Shown here: piece after piece, positions 49,300-59,204 of the stretch | Layout of the letters: every line of letters begins with the position of its first letter | Numbering within the stretch: position 1 is the first letter of the stretch | NCBI RefSeq assembly: GCF_009741445.1 | Contig: NZ_CP046507.1 | Span: 868,001 to 932,000, forward strand | Source of the DNA: Mycobacterium avium subsp. avium | GTDB taxonomy: Bacteria; Actinomycetota; Actinomycetes; Mycobacteriales; Mycobacteriaceae | Length of the DNA: 64,000 nucleotides | Direction: 5' to 3' | The notes under the pieces: model-generated | Database searches by the model: none | Told to the model about the DNA's origin: nothing | What the model saw: the letters and a program-made list of their open reading frames with translations, nothing else | Position numbers and translations under genes: made by a program

Positions 49300-50289
49300 G
49301 TGGGTGTGACCGTCGCGGTGACCGGACCGACGGGGGAGATCGGCCGCTCCGCGGTGACGGCACTGGAGCGCGAACCGGGCGTGGACGCGATCATCGGGAT
49401 GGCTCGCCGGCCGTTCTCCCCGTCCTCGCGCGGCTGGCAGAAGACCACCTACCAGCAGGGCGACATCCTGGACCGGGAGGCCGTCGACGCGGTGGTCGCG
49501 CAGGCCGACGTGGTGATCCACCTGGCCTTCATCATCATGGGTTCGCGCGACGAGAGCGCCCGCGTCAACCTGCAGGGCACCCGCAACGTCTTCGAGGCGA
49601 CGGTGGCGGCCGGGCGGCCGAGGCGCCTGGTGTACACGTCGTCGGTGGCGGCCTACGGCTACCACTCCGACAACCCCGTCCCGCTGACCGAGGACGTGCC
49701 GGCCCGCGGGTCCGCCGAGCATTACTACTCCGCGCAGAAGGCCGCGTCCGAGGCGATGCTCGCCGAGATCACCAAGGATTCGCCGCTGGAGGTGTTCGTG
49801 CTGCGGCCCTGCATCGTGGCCGGGCCGGGCGCGACCGCGCTGGCCGACGCGATGCCGTGGAACCAGCTGCCCGGCCCGCTGCGCGCCATCGTCAAAGCGG
49901 TGCAGGCGATCCCGGTGCTCAAGCCGGTGGTGCCGGACCCCGGTTATCCGCTGCAGTTGGTCCACCACGACGACGTGGCGTCGGCCATCGCGCTGGCCGC
50001 CACCGCGCCGGCGCCCCCGGGGGCGTACAACATCGCCGGCGACGGGGTGGTGACGGTGGCCGACGTAGCCAAGGCGCTGGGCGGGCGGCCGGTGCGGGTG
50101 CCGGCCGTGGCGGCGACGGCGGCCTCGGCGGCGATATCCAAGGCGCCGCTGGTGCCCTCGATGCTGGAATGGCTGCACACCGCGCGCACGTCGATGGTGA
50201 TGGACACCACCAAGGCCAAAACCCACCTGGGCTGGCGGCCTGTGCACACCTCGGCGCAGGCGCTGGCGGCGCTGGCGTCGGCGGTGTGA
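49300..50289 (+). CDS. NAD-dependent epimerase/dehydratase (extended SDR)
   Basis: 329 residues. The nucleotide motif is a variant, 'VTGPTGEIGRSAVTALE' (G-x-T-G-x-I-G), and the active-site YxxxK is in 'AEHYYSAQKAASEAMLAE'. 'RRLVYTSSVAAYG' provides the catalytic Ser. Extended SDRs of this form act on sugar nucleotides or hydroxysteroids. No partner genes point to a substrate. The GTG start at 49300 has weak upstream signals (GTGACCGA); the frame before is short. M. tuberculosis has fdhF at this place. Confidence 0.87.
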   Translation: MGVTVAVTGPTGEIGRSAVTALEREPGVDAIIGMARRPFSPSSRGWQKTTYQQGDILDREAVDAVVAQADVVIHLAFIIMGSRDESARVNLQGTRNVFEATVAAGRPRRLVYTSSVAAYGYHSDNPVPLTEDVPARGSAEHYYSAQKAASEAMLAEITKDSPLEVFVLRPCIVAGPGATALADAMPWNQLPGPLRAIVKAVQAIPVLKPVVPDPGYPLQLVHHDDVASAIALAATAPAPPGAYNIAGDGVVTVADVAKALGGRPVRVPAVAATAASAAISKAPLVPSMLEWLHTARTSMVMDTTKAKTHLGWRPVHTSAQALAALASAV

Positions 50290-50345
50290 TCGGCTCGTGG
50301 GTCTGCCGCGGCTCGCTGACCCACCGGTCGCGGTAGTTTGAGGCG

Positions 50346-51164
50346 GTGCAGGTAACGTCGCGCCGGCGGGTCACGCATCTGACCGCCGGGCAGGCGATCA
50401 CCCGGCCGGAGACCCTGGTCGTCGAGGAGCCGTTGGAGATCCGGGTGGGCGGCGCCGCGGTCACCGTGACGATGCGCACGCCGGGCTCGGATTTCGAACT
50501 GGCCCAAGGCTTTCTGCTGACCGAGGGCATCATCGGGGCCCGCGAGGACGTGCACAGCATCCGCTACTGCGCCGGGCGCGGCGAGGACGGCGCGAACAGC
50601 TACAACGTGCTGGACGTCACGCTGGCGGCCGGCCTCGGCCGCCCCGAGCTCGACATCACCCGCAACTTCTACACCACCTCCTCGTGCGGGGTGTGCGGCA
50701 AGGCGTCGCTCGAGGCGGTGCGATCGGTCAGCCGGTTTTCGCCGGCCGCCGACCCCGCCACCGTCGCGGCCGCCACCCTGCAGGCGATGCCACACCAATT
50801 GCGTTCGGCGCAAAAGGTTTTCGACAGCACCGGGGGTCTGCATGCGGCCGCGTTGTTCCGCGCCGACGGCACCATGCTGGTGGTGCGCGAGGATGTCGGT
50901 CGGCACAACGCAGTCGACAAGGTGATCGGCTGGGCGCTGGAGCAGCAGCGGCTGCCACTGCGCGCCACGGTGTTGCTGGTCAGCGGGCGGGCGTCGTTCG
51001 AGCTGGCCCAGAAGGCGGTGATGGCCGGCATCCCGGTGCTGGCGGCGGTGTCCGCGCCGTCGTCACTGGCGGTGTCGCTGGCCGAGGAGTCCGGAGTCAC
51101 GTTGGTGGCCTTTCTGCGGGAGGACTCGATGAACATCTACACCCGGGCCGACCGGATCGGCTGA
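50346..51164 (+). CDS. fdhD: Formate dehydrogenase accessory sulfurtransferase FdhD
   Basis: 272 residues. FdhD passes sulfur from IscS to the molybdenum cofactor of formate dehydrogenase. The active-site loop is '[20 protein letters not shown]' with the CxxC pair, and '[20 protein letters not shown]' and '[20 protein letters not shown]' are conserved cofactor-binding motifs. GTG 50346 is preceded by TAGTTT and six bases, a leaderless-type start. The client formate dehydrogenase (fdhF) is not adjacent, unlike in M. tuberculosis. Confidence 0.95.
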   Translation: MQVTSRRRVTHLTAGQAITRPETLVVEEPLEIRVGGAAVTVTMRTPGSDFELAQGFLLTEGIIGAREDVHSIRYCAGRGEDGANSYNVLDVTLAAGLGRPELDITRNFYTTSSCGVCGKASLEAVRSVSRFSPAADPATVAAATLQAMPHQLRSAQKVFDSTGGLHAAALFRADGTMLVVREDVGRHNAVDKVIGWALEQQRLPLRATVLLVSGRASFELAQKAVMAGIPVLAAVSAPSSLAVSLAEESGVTLVAFLREDSMNIYTRADRIG

Positions 51165-51286
51165 ACCGCACCGGTGGCACGGCGCGGCTGTGGATGCGCG
51201 CCGCACTGGGGATAACCGGCCGGTGCGGGCGGCCGCGCCCGGCGGCCCGGCCTCGCCCGTCGGCGGCGCCGGGCAGGGTGGCCGCC

Positions 51287-51664
51287 ATGACGACCGAAAC
51301 GACGATGACCCGGATCCAGCTGGGCGCGATGGGTGAGGCGCTCGCCGTGGACCACCTGACCCGGATGGGGCTGCGCGTGCTGCACCGCAACTGGCGCTGC
51401 CGCTACGGAGAACTCGACATCATCGCCTGCGACGACGCCACGTCCACGGTGGTGTTCGTCGAGGTCAAGACCCGCACCGGCGACGGCTACGGCGGGCTGC
51501 CGCAGGCCGTCACGCCGCGCAAGGTCCGCCGGCTGCGCCGGCTGGCCGGGCTGTGGCTGGCCGGCCAGGACCGGGGCTGGGCGGCCATCCGCATCGACGT
51601 GATCGGCGTGCGGGTGGGGCGCCGCCGCACCCCGGAGATCACGCATCTGCAGGGGATCGGCTGA
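51287..51664 (+). CDS. YraN/UPF0102 family nuclease-like protein
   Basis: 125 residues. 'LGAMGEALAVDHLTRMGLRV' and 'NWRCRYGELDIIACDD', then 'VVFVEVKTRTGDGYG', form a restriction-endonuclease-like fold with the E..D..EVK active site, so it is a predicted nuclease possibly in DNA uptake or repair. ATG 51287 is chosen; a methionine seven residues later is the alternative. It shares TGATG with the ComM-like gene and is next to dprA, both linked to transformation in other bacteria. Confidence 0.92.
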   Translation: MTTETTMTRIQLGAMGEALAVDHLTRMGLRVLHRNWRCRYGELDIIACDDATSTVVFVEVKTRTGDGYGGLPQAVTPRKVRRLRRLAGLWLAGQDRGWAAIRIDVIGVRVGRRRTPEITHLQGIG

Positions 51665-53175
51665 TGGCGCTGGGACGCGCGTTCTCCGTCGCGGTGCGCG
51701 GCGTGGACGGACAGATCGTGGAGATCGAGGCCGACATCACGTCCGGTCTGCCCGGCGTGCATCTGGTGGGGTTGCCGGACGCCGCGCTGCAGGAGTCGCG
51801 CGACCGGGTCCGGGCGGCGGTCAGCAACTGCACCAACAACTGGCCGCAGGCGCGGCTGACGCTGGCGCTGTCGCCGGCGACGCTGCCGAAAATGGGCAGC
51901 GTCTACGACATCGCTCTGGCGTCGGCGGTGCTGTCGGCGCAGCGGAAGAACCCGTGGCACCGGCTGGACAAGACGGTGCTGCTGGGCGAGCTGTCGCTGG
52001 ACGGGCGGGTCCGGCCGGTGCGCGGGGTGCTGCCCGCGGTGCTGGCCGCCAAGCGCGACGGCTGGCCGGCCGTGGTGGTCCCGGCCGACAACCTGGCCGA
52101 GGCCAGCCTGGTCGACGGCATCGACGTGTGGGGCGTGCGCACGCTGGGCCAGCTGCAGGACTGGCTGAGCGGCATCGGCGCCCTGGACGGCCGGATCGAG
52201 CCGGACACCACCGTCCCGGAGCCGACGGCGGATCTGGTCGACGTGGTCGGGCAGACGCAGGCCCGGTTCGCGGTGGAGTTGGCCGCGGCCGGGGCCCACC
52301 ACCTGATGCTCACCGGCCCGCCGGGGGTGGGCAAAACGATGCTCGCGCAACGCCTTCCGGGGCTGCTGCCGCCGCTGACGGAGAGCGAGTCGCTGGAAGT
52401 CACCGCGATTCACTCGGTGGCCGGGCTGCTGTCGGGGGACACGCCGTTGATCACCCGGCCGCCGTTCGTGGCGCCGCATCACAGCTCCAGCGTCGCGGCG
52501 CTGGTCGGCGGCGGCTCCGGGATGGCCCGCCCGGGCGCGGTCAGCCGGGCCCATCGCGGGGTGCTGTTCCTCGACGAGTGCGCCGAGATCCGGCTCAGCG
52601 CGCTGGAGGCGCTGCGAACACCGTTGGAGGACGGCGAGATTCGGCTGGCCCGCCGCGACGGCGTGGCCTGCTACCCGGCCCGCTTCCAGCTGGTGCTGGC
52701 CGCCAACCTGTGCCCGTGCGCGCCGGCCGATCCGCAGGACTGCGTCTGCGCGGCGGTCGCCAAGCGGCGCTACCTGGGCAAGCTGTCCGGGCCGCTGCTG
52801 GACCGGGTGGACCTGCGGGTGCAGATGCATCCGGTGCGGGCCGGCGCGTTCGGCGGCGGCGACGGCGAATCCACCGCGCAGGTCCGCCGGCGGGTCGCGC
52901 AGGCGCGGCAAGCCGCGGCGCAGCGCTGGCTGCCGTACGGGTTTCGCACCAACGCCGAGGTGAGCGGGCCGCTGCTGCGCCGCAAGTTCCGGCTGGGCAG
53001 CGCGGCGATGGATCCGCTGCAGAAGGCGCTGGACCGCGGACTGCTCAGCATCCGGGGCCTGGACCGCACCCTGCGGGTCGCGTGGAGCGTGGCCGACCTG
53101 GCCGGGCGCACATCGCCGGGACCCGAGGAGGTCGCCGCCGCGCTGAGCTTTCGCCAGGCGGGGGCGCAGCGATGA
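51664..53175 (+). CDS. YifB/ComM-like Mg-chelatase-family AAA+ ATPase
   Basis: 503 residues. An N-terminal Lon-protease-like S5 domain (about 1-170) includes 'SGLPGVHLVGLPDAALQESR'. Then comes the AAA+ core with Walker A 'LMLTGPPGVGKTMLAQRLPG' and Walker B 'GVLFLDECAEIRLSALEALR', a cysteine cluster 'NLCPCAPADPQDCVCAAVAK' (probable zinc site), and a helical C-terminal domain. ComM is a hexameric helicase that drives branch migration of invading DNA during natural transformation. ATG 51664 overlaps the TGA of the YraN gene. Natural transformation is not established in mycobacteria, so the role is open. Confidence 0.93.
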   Translation: MALGRAFSVAVRGVDGQIVEIEADITSGLPGVHLVGLPDAALQESRDRVRAAVSNCTNNWPQARLTLALSPATLPKMGSVYDIALASAVLSAQRKNPWHRLDKTVLLGELSLDGRVRPVRGVLPAVLAAKRDGWPAVVVPADNLAEASLVDGIDVWGVRTLGQLQDWLSGIGALDGRIEPDTTVPEPTADLVDVVGQTQARFAVELAAAGAHHLMLTGPPGVGKTMLAQRLPGLLPPLTESESLEVTAIHSVAGLLSGDTPLITRPPFVAPHHSSSVAALVGGGSGMARPGAVSRAHRGVLFLDECAEIRLSALEALRTPLEDGEIRLARRDGVACYPARFQLVLAANLCPCAPADPQDCVCAAVAKRRYLGKLSGPLLDRVDLRVQMHPVRAGAFGGGDGESTAQVRRRVAQARQAAAQRWLPYGFRTNAEVSGPLLRRKFRLGSAAMDPLQKALDRGLLSIRGLDRTLRVAWSVADLAGRTSPGPEEVAAALSFRQAGAQR

Positions 53176-53201
53176 ACGCGGCGGCGCGCCGACGGGCCGG
53201 G

Positions 53202-53477
53202 TCACCAGCGCAGCAGGGTCAGCCAGTCGGTGTGCCCGCCGCGCAGCGCGATCGCGACGGTCACCAGGATCGCGAACGCGCGGGCGAATTGCGCCATGGC
53301 GCGGCCGCTTTCGCCGCGCGTTTGGATCTCGCGCAGCGCGATGCAGGCCAGCACGATGGCGATCACCGGGATGGGAAAACCGAGCCAGGCGACCAGGCTC
53401 AGCGCGAACGCCGCGACCGCCCACGGGTTTTTGGGACGTTGCGACGCGGCGTAGCCCAGCGGCAGGTCGAGGATCAT
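53202..53477 (-). CDS. Small DUF4190-like membrane protein
   Basis: 91 residues from ATG 53477 (MILDLPLGYAASQRPKNPWA). Two hydrophobic segments: 'VAAFALSLVAWLGFPIPVIA' with 'IVLACIALREI', and 'FARAFAILVTVAIAL'. The motif 'ALREIQTRGESGRAMAQFAR' is the typical DUF4190 hinge 'G-x-G..A..G'. The function of the family is unknown. A longer frame to 53525 only adds arginine-rich residues. It lies convergent with the ComM-like gene and divergent from dprA. Confidence 0.82.
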   Translation of the reverse strand: MILDLPLGYAASQRPKNPWAVAAFALSLVAWLGFPIPVIAIVLACIALREIQTRGESGRAMAQFARAFAILVTVAIALRGGHTDWLTLLRW

Positions 53478-53587
53478 CGTTCGCTCCGTTCGGTGCGGGC
53501 CGGCGGGCGGCCGTCGGCGGACCACACCACAGTCGCGGGCGAGGCTGGACGGATTCTTGGCGGATTCTTGGAACCGGGAGCACGGCG

Positions 53588-54754
53588 ATGACGGCCGCCG
53601 ACCCCCGGGCGTTGCGCGCCTGGGCCTACCTGTCCCGGGTCGCCGAACCGCCCTGCCCCGGGCTGGGCGCCCTGGTGCGCCGGGTCGGGCCGGTGGAGGC
53701 GGCCGAGCGGGTCCGGCGCGCAGCGGTCGACGACGCGCTGGCCAAACACACCGAAGCCCGGCGCGAGATCGACCGCGCGGCGGCCGATCTCGAGCTGATC
53801 GCCCGGCGCGGCGGGCGGTTGGTCACCCCCGACGACGACGAGTGGCCGGTGCTGGCCTTCGCCGCGTTCGGCGCGGCGACACCCCGCCCGCCCGGCACCG
53901 CGCCGATGCTGGCGCCGCTGGTGCTGTGGGCGCAGGGCCCCGCCCGGCTCGACGAGGTCGCCCACCGCGCGGCCGCCGTGGTCGGCACCCGCGCCGCGAC
54001 CGCCTACGGCGAGCAGGTCGCCGGCGACCTGGTGGCCGGGTTGGTGCAGCGCGACGTCGCGGTCGTCTCCGGCGGCGCCTACGGCATCGACGGCGCGGCG
54101 CACCGCGCCGCGCTGGACTGCGACGGCGTCACGGTGGCGGTGCTGGCCGGCGGGCTCGACGTCGCCTACCCGAGCGGTCACTCCGCGCTGCTGCACCGGA
54201 TCGGGCAGCACGGCCTGCTGTTCACCGAATATGCGCCCGGTGTCCGCCCGGCCCGCTACCGCTTCCTAACCCGCAATCGGCTGGTGGCCGCGATGGCGGG
54301 GGCCACCGTCGTGGTGGAGGCCGGGCTGCGCAGCGGCGCGGCCAACACCGCGGCCTGGGCGCGCGCGCTGGGCCGGGTGGTGGCGGCGGTGCCGGGGCCG
54401 GTGACGTCGTCGGCCTCGGCGGGCTGCCACGCGCTGCTCCGCAACGGCGCCGAGCTGATCACCCGCGTCGAGCACGTCGTCGAGCTCATCGGCCACATCG
54501 GCGAATTGGCCGCCGAGGAGCCGCACCCGGTCACGCCGCTGGACGGCCTGGGCGAGGCCGAACGCCGGGTGTACGAGGCGTTGCCGGGCCGCGGCGCGGC
54601 CACCGTCGAGCAGCTCGCGGTCGGCTGCGGGTTGCTGCCCGAGCAGGCGCTGGGGCCGCTGGCGATGCTCGAGCTGGCCGGGCTGGTGCGCCGCCAGGAC
54701 GGGCGCTGGAGGATCGTGCGGACCGCCGCGGGCCCGGCCCCGCCACCGGCGTGA
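53588..54754 (+). CDS. dprA: DNA-processing protein DprA
   Basis: 388 residues. An N-terminal SAM-like helical domain is followed by the DprA Rossmann domain: 'VVGTRAATAYGEQVAGDLVA', 'VVSGGAYGIDGAAHRAALDC', 'FLTRNRLVAAMAGATVVVEA', 'SGAANTAAWARALGRVVAAV'. A C-terminal winged-helix (about 325-380) ends with 'LAGLVRRQDGRWRIVR'. DprA protects incoming single-stranded DNA and loads RecA. Together with YraN and ComM-like it makes the transformation-associated trio. ATG 53588. Confidence 0.95.
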   Translation: MTAADPRALRAWAYLSRVAEPPCPGLGALVRRVGPVEAAERVRRAAVDDALAKHTEARREIDRAAADLELIARRGGRLVTPDDDEWPVLAFAAFGAATPRPPGTAPMLAPLVLWAQGPARLDEVAHRAAAVVGTRAATAYGEQVAGDLVAGLVQRDVAVVSGGAYGIDGAAHRAALDCDGVTVAVLAGGLDVAYPSGHSALLHRIGQHGLLFTEYAPGVRPARYRFLTRNRLVAAMAGATVVVEAGLRSGAANTAAWARALGRVVAAVPGPVTSSASAGCHALLRNGAELITRVEHVVELIGHIGELAAEEPHPVTPLDGLGEAERRVYEALPGRGAATVEQLAVGCGLLPEQALGPLAMLELAGLVRRQDGRWRIVRTAAGPAPPPA

Positions 54755-54797
54755 CTCGTATAGTCGACGGCGGGTCGAGGTTTGGACAGGAGGACAC

Positions 54798-55649
54798 GTG
54801 GCGGGCCGACCACTGCAAAGCTTCGAGGTTGTCAGGACCGAACAACTCACCCCGCATATGGTGCGGGTCGTGCTGAGGGGCAAGGATTTCGACGCCTTCG
54901 TGCCGAGCAAGTTCACCGACTCCTACGTCAAGCTGGCCTTCGTCGCCGACGACGTGGACGTGGCCGGGCTGCCCCAGCCGTTGACCCTGGACAGCTTCGC
55001 CGAGCTACCGGCCGAGAAGAAGCCTTCGGTGCGCACCCTGACGGTCCGCCACGTCGACGCCGCGTCCCGCCAGATCGCCCTGGACGTCGTCGTGCACGGC
55101 GAACACGGGATCGCCGGGCAGTGGGCGGCCACGGCCCAGCCCGGCCAGCCGATCTACCTGATGGGTCCCGGCGGCGCCTACACCCCCGACCCGGCCGCCG
55201 ACTGGCATCTGCTGGCCGGCGACGAATCGGCGCTGCCGGCCATCGCCGCGGCCCTGGAGGCGTTGCCGCCCAGCGCGGTCGGGAAGGCCTTCATCGAGGT
55301 CGCCGGCCACGAGGACGAGATCCCGCTGACCGCGCCCGACGGTGTCGAGGTGCACTGGGTGTACCGCGGCGGCCGCGCCGACCTGGTTCCCGAGGACCGC
55401 GCCGGCGATCACGCGCCGCTGATCGAGGCCGTCACCAGCGCCCCCTGGCTGCCCGGGCAGGTGCACGTCTTCATCCACGGCGAGGCCCAAGCCGTCATGC
55501 ACAACCTGCGGCCCTACATCCGCAAGGAGCGCGGCGTCGACGCGAAATGGGCGGCGTCGATCTCGGGCTACTGGCGCCGCGGCCGCACCGAAGAGACGTT
55601 CCGGCAGTGGAAGAAGGAACTGGCCCAGGCGGAGTCGGCGCAAGCCTGA
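54798..55649 (+). CDS. viuB: Siderophore-interacting flavoprotein ViuB
   Basis: 283 residues. FAD-binding domain with '[20 protein letters not shown]' (R-x-L-T binds the flavin) and '[20 protein letters not shown]'; C-terminal NAD(P)H domain with '[20 protein letters not shown]' and '[20 protein letters not shown]'. This is the SIP/ViuB family that reduces ferric siderophores in the cytosol to release iron, here probably carboxymycobactin. GTG 54798 has an ideal AGGAGGACAC, and TATAGT at 54759-54764 is a strong -10. No iron box was identified. Confidence 0.95.
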   Translation: MAGRPLQSFEVVRTEQLTPHMVRVVLRGKDFDAFVPSKFTDSYVKLAFVADDVDVAGLPQPLTLDSFAELPAEKKPSVRTLTVRHVDAASRQIALDVVVHGEHGIAGQWAATAQPGQPIYLMGPGGAYTPDPAADWHLLAGDESALPAIAAALEALPPSAVGKAFIEVAGHEDEIPLTAPDGVEVHWVYRGGRADLVPEDRAGDHAPLIEAVTSAPWLPGQVHVFIHGEAQAVMHNLRPYIRKERGVDAKWAASISGYWRRGRTEETFRQWKKELAQAESAQA

Positions 55650-55674
55650 CGGCCCGACTGGCATCCTCTATCTC

Positions 55675-55920
55675 ATGGCGTTCGGCGACTACCAGAACGA
55701 GATCTACTTCCGCGGCCTGGGCGGGGTGGCGCCGTCGCTGCCGATGGCCTTCGCCGAGCTGGAGGCCCGCGCCGAGCGGGCCATGTCGCCGTCGGTGTGG
55801 TCCTACGTCACCGGCGGCGCCGGCGACGAACGCACCCAGCGGGCCAACCGGGAGGCGTTCGACCGCTGGGGCCTGATCCCGCGCATGTTCGTCGGCGCCG
55901 CCGAACGCGACCTGTCGGTG
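55675..55920 (+). pseudogene. Truncated alpha-hydroxy-acid oxidase (lactate oxidase family), N terminus only
   Basis: From ATG 55675 the first 82 residues read as the start of an FMN-dependent alpha-hydroxy-acid dehydrogenase: '[20 protein letters not shown]', '[20 protein letters not shown]' and '[18 protein letters not shown]'. After position 55920 similarity stops and the frame ends at 55968 after a nonsense Arg/Trp-rich tail. The rest of the roughly 390-residue enzyme, including all FMN and substrate-binding residues, is absent. Immediately at the break an SRPBCC-like protein begins in another frame. This looks like the scar of a deletion joining two genes. No activity is possible. Confidence 0.85.
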
Positions 55921-55928
55921 CGATCCCG

Positions 55929-56327
55929 GTGGAAACCGCGTCGGCGCTGGCCCGCAAGCCCGAGATGATGCGCCACGTGCTCAGCCCGGTGCTGCGGATC
56001 TACCGCCTCGACGTCCCCGAGCGCATCGAGGTCGGCACCCAGGGATCAGCGCGATTCTGGTTGTTCGGAGTGATCCCCGCCTGGACGCATCACCTCACCA
56101 TAGAGCGGCTCGACCCGACCGAGATCTACACCAACGAGCACGGCGGACCCGTCCGCACCTGGAACCACCGCCTGACCTTCGAGCCCATCGACGAGGGCAG
56201 CTGCCGCTACACCGACGAGATCGAAACCGACGACGGCCTGCGCGGCCTGCCGACCCGCGCCTTCGCCCGGGTCATGTTCCGCCACCGGCACCGGCGGTGG
56301 CGCAGGCTCGCGCGGATCCTGCACTGA
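55929..56327 (+). pseudogene. SRPBCC-fold protein, N terminus probably lost in a deletion
   Basis: About 132 residues readable from a GTG at 55929: '[20 protein letters not shown]', 'RLDVPERIEVGTQGSARFWL', 'GVIPAWTHHLTIERLDPTEI', 'HGGPVRTWNHRLTFEPIDEG', 'SCRYTDEIETDDGLRGLPTR'. This is the SRPBCC/polyketide-cyclase-like fold with an intact C terminus at 56327. In front of the GTG there is no ribosome binding site, and the sequence upstream belongs to the truncated oxidase in another frame. It may be expressed weakly from the GTG, or it may be dead. No catalytic residue can be assigned. Confidence 0.6.
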
Positions 56328-56347
56328 CAGCGAGAGGACGGTGAACC

Positions 56348-56641
56348 ATGGCCGGCAATCAAGAAGGCATCGGCATGCTGAAACTCGAATGCCCGCAACA
56401 CCATCCCGTCGGCAGGATCCTCAAGGACGCCCCGCATCAGGCCGTCCAGTTCGACCCCGGCGCCCAGGTGGGGCCGCGCCGGTTCTGGCCCGACGAAGAC
56501 GAGCAACCGAACTTCACCACCCGCTGCCGGTTCTGCGACCAGCCGGTGGGTGAGGCCACCGCCACCCTGCAGGCCCAACTCGCCGAGGTGGTCGCCGACG
56601 CCGCCGCCACCGCCGCGACGGCCGCCCTGCCGTATGTGTAG
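56348..56641 (+). CDS. Small hypothetical protein with zinc-ribbon-like cysteines
   Basis: 97 residues, family not recognised. One CxxH (Cys15, His18, next to His19) in 'LKLECPQHHPVG' and one CxxC (Cys60, Cys63) in 'FTTRCRFCDQPVGEA' could bind a zinc ion. The last 30 residues are Ala/Thr-rich and helical ('VVADAAATAATAALPYV'). ATG 56348 follows GAGAGGACGGTGAACC. It may be co-transcribed with the SRPBCC remnant 20 bp upstream. No regulatory or enzymatic role can be inferred. Confidence 0.65.
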   Translation: MAGNQEGIGMLKLECPQHHPVGRILKDAPHQAVQFDPGAQVGPRRFWPDEDEQPNFTTRCRFCDQPVGEATATLQAQLAEVVADAAATAATAALPYV

Positions 56642-56667
56642 CCGCCGGCCCCCGCAGATACTGTAAG

Positions 56668-56680
56668 AGCTACCGTAGCT
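56668..56680. promoter_or_regulatory. Palindrome at the echA promoter, possible operator
   Basis: AGCTAC-C-GTAGCT is a perfect 6-bp inverted repeat around one base. TACTGT at 56659-56664 just upstream is a likely -10, so a protein bound here would cover the transcription start of the enoyl-CoA hydratase gene 50 bp downstream. The cognate regulator is not identified. Confidence 0.5.
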
Positions 56681-56729
56681 GCGTTGCGGCGCGACGCATC
56701 CGCGGCGGCGCCGACCCGAAAGGAGCCCC

Positions 56730-57566
56730 GTGGCGCAGAACCCCACACCGCCCGACACCCCCCGTCCGCCCGAAGGCGATTGGCTGGGCACGCCGTACCT
56801 GCGCTTCGAGCGCTACGGACCCATCGCGCTGTGCACCATCGACCGGCCCCAGGCGCGCAATGCGCTGAGCCCGGCGATGTACTTCGGAATCCGTTACGCC
56901 GTCGGACGTCTCAACGAGGACCCGGATCTGGCCGGGCTGGTGCTCACCGGAACCGGCGACGTCTTCGCCCCCGGTGGCGACATGGGCGGCGGGGGCGGCG
57001 AGGACAACTGGATCACCTTCGGCTCCGCGCTGGGCATGGACGTGACCCCGTTCGACGCGGTGCGCACCTCGGCCAAGTCGATCGTCTCCGCGGTCAACGG
57101 GCTGTGCCAGGGCGGCGGATTCCAGATCGCGCTGTGCAGCGACCTGTCGGTGGTCAGCGATCGCGCTACCTTCCGGGTGCCCGAGTTGTTCCGCGGCTAC
57201 GCCGACACCTACTACAGCCAGATGCTGGCCCGGGTCATCGGGCCGGTGCGCACCCGCGACCTGATGTTCACCGGCCGGGTGCTCACCGCCGTCGAAGCGC
57301 TCGACTGGGGCCTGGTCACCCGGGTGGTGCCGCACGAGAACCTGCTGGACGCGGCCAAAGACCTACTGGCGCAATGCTGCCGGACCGCGCCGCGCGCCCG
57401 CGGCGTCATCAAGTCCAGCCTGGACAACTACCTGGGCCTGTACGACCGCATCGGCATGACCGCCAGCCTGTCCGACGCCGAGGCCATCGAGGGCTTCCGC
57501 GCGTTCAAACAACGCCGCTCACCCGACTGGGTGCACCCGGATCTGCGGGTCGACGGACGGCTGTAG
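56730..57566 (+). CDS. Enoyl-CoA hydratase/isomerase family protein
   Basis: 278 residues of the crotonase fold. 'IALCTIDRPQARNALSPAMY' and the oxyanion-hole motifs 'GTGDVFAPGGDMGGGGGEDN' and 'SAVNGLCQGGGFQIALCSDL' are conserved; the acid/base region is 'FRVPELFRGYADTYYSQMLA', where one Glu is kept. The enzyme hydrates or isomerises enoyl-CoA in beta-oxidation or a related pathway. GTG 56730 has AAAGGAGCCCC upstream. It converges with a FadD gene, ends 5 bp apart, both for fatty-acid or sterol side-chain metabolism. Confidence 0.93.
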   Translation: MAQNPTPPDTPRPPEGDWLGTPYLRFERYGPIALCTIDRPQARNALSPAMYFGIRYAVGRLNEDPDLAGLVLTGTGDVFAPGGDMGGGGGEDNWITFGSALGMDVTPFDAVRTSAKSIVSAVNGLCQGGGFQIALCSDLSVVSDRATFRVPELFRGYADTYYSQMLARVIGPVRTRDLMFTGRVLTAVEALDWGLVTRVVPHENLLDAAKDLLAQCCRTAPRARGVIKSSLDNYLGLYDRIGMTASLSDAEAIEGFRAFKQRRSPDWVHPDLRVDGRL

Positions 57567-57571
57567 CAGGC

Positions 57572-59119
<1,548 letters not shown>

Positions 59120-59204
59120 GAACCCCTCCGCGTTCGGTTTGTCCCCGTTCTTCCTACGCGGTCGGGCCCGGGCCCGCGACGGCGGCCCCGGCGAGCGCCG
59201 GCCG

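Noticed and set aside
55797..56327. Intact 176-residue SRPBCC gene starting at the GTG at 55797
   Set aside because: The residues before 55921 overlap the oxidase coding frame and are Arg-rich shadow sequence; the true N terminus is missing.
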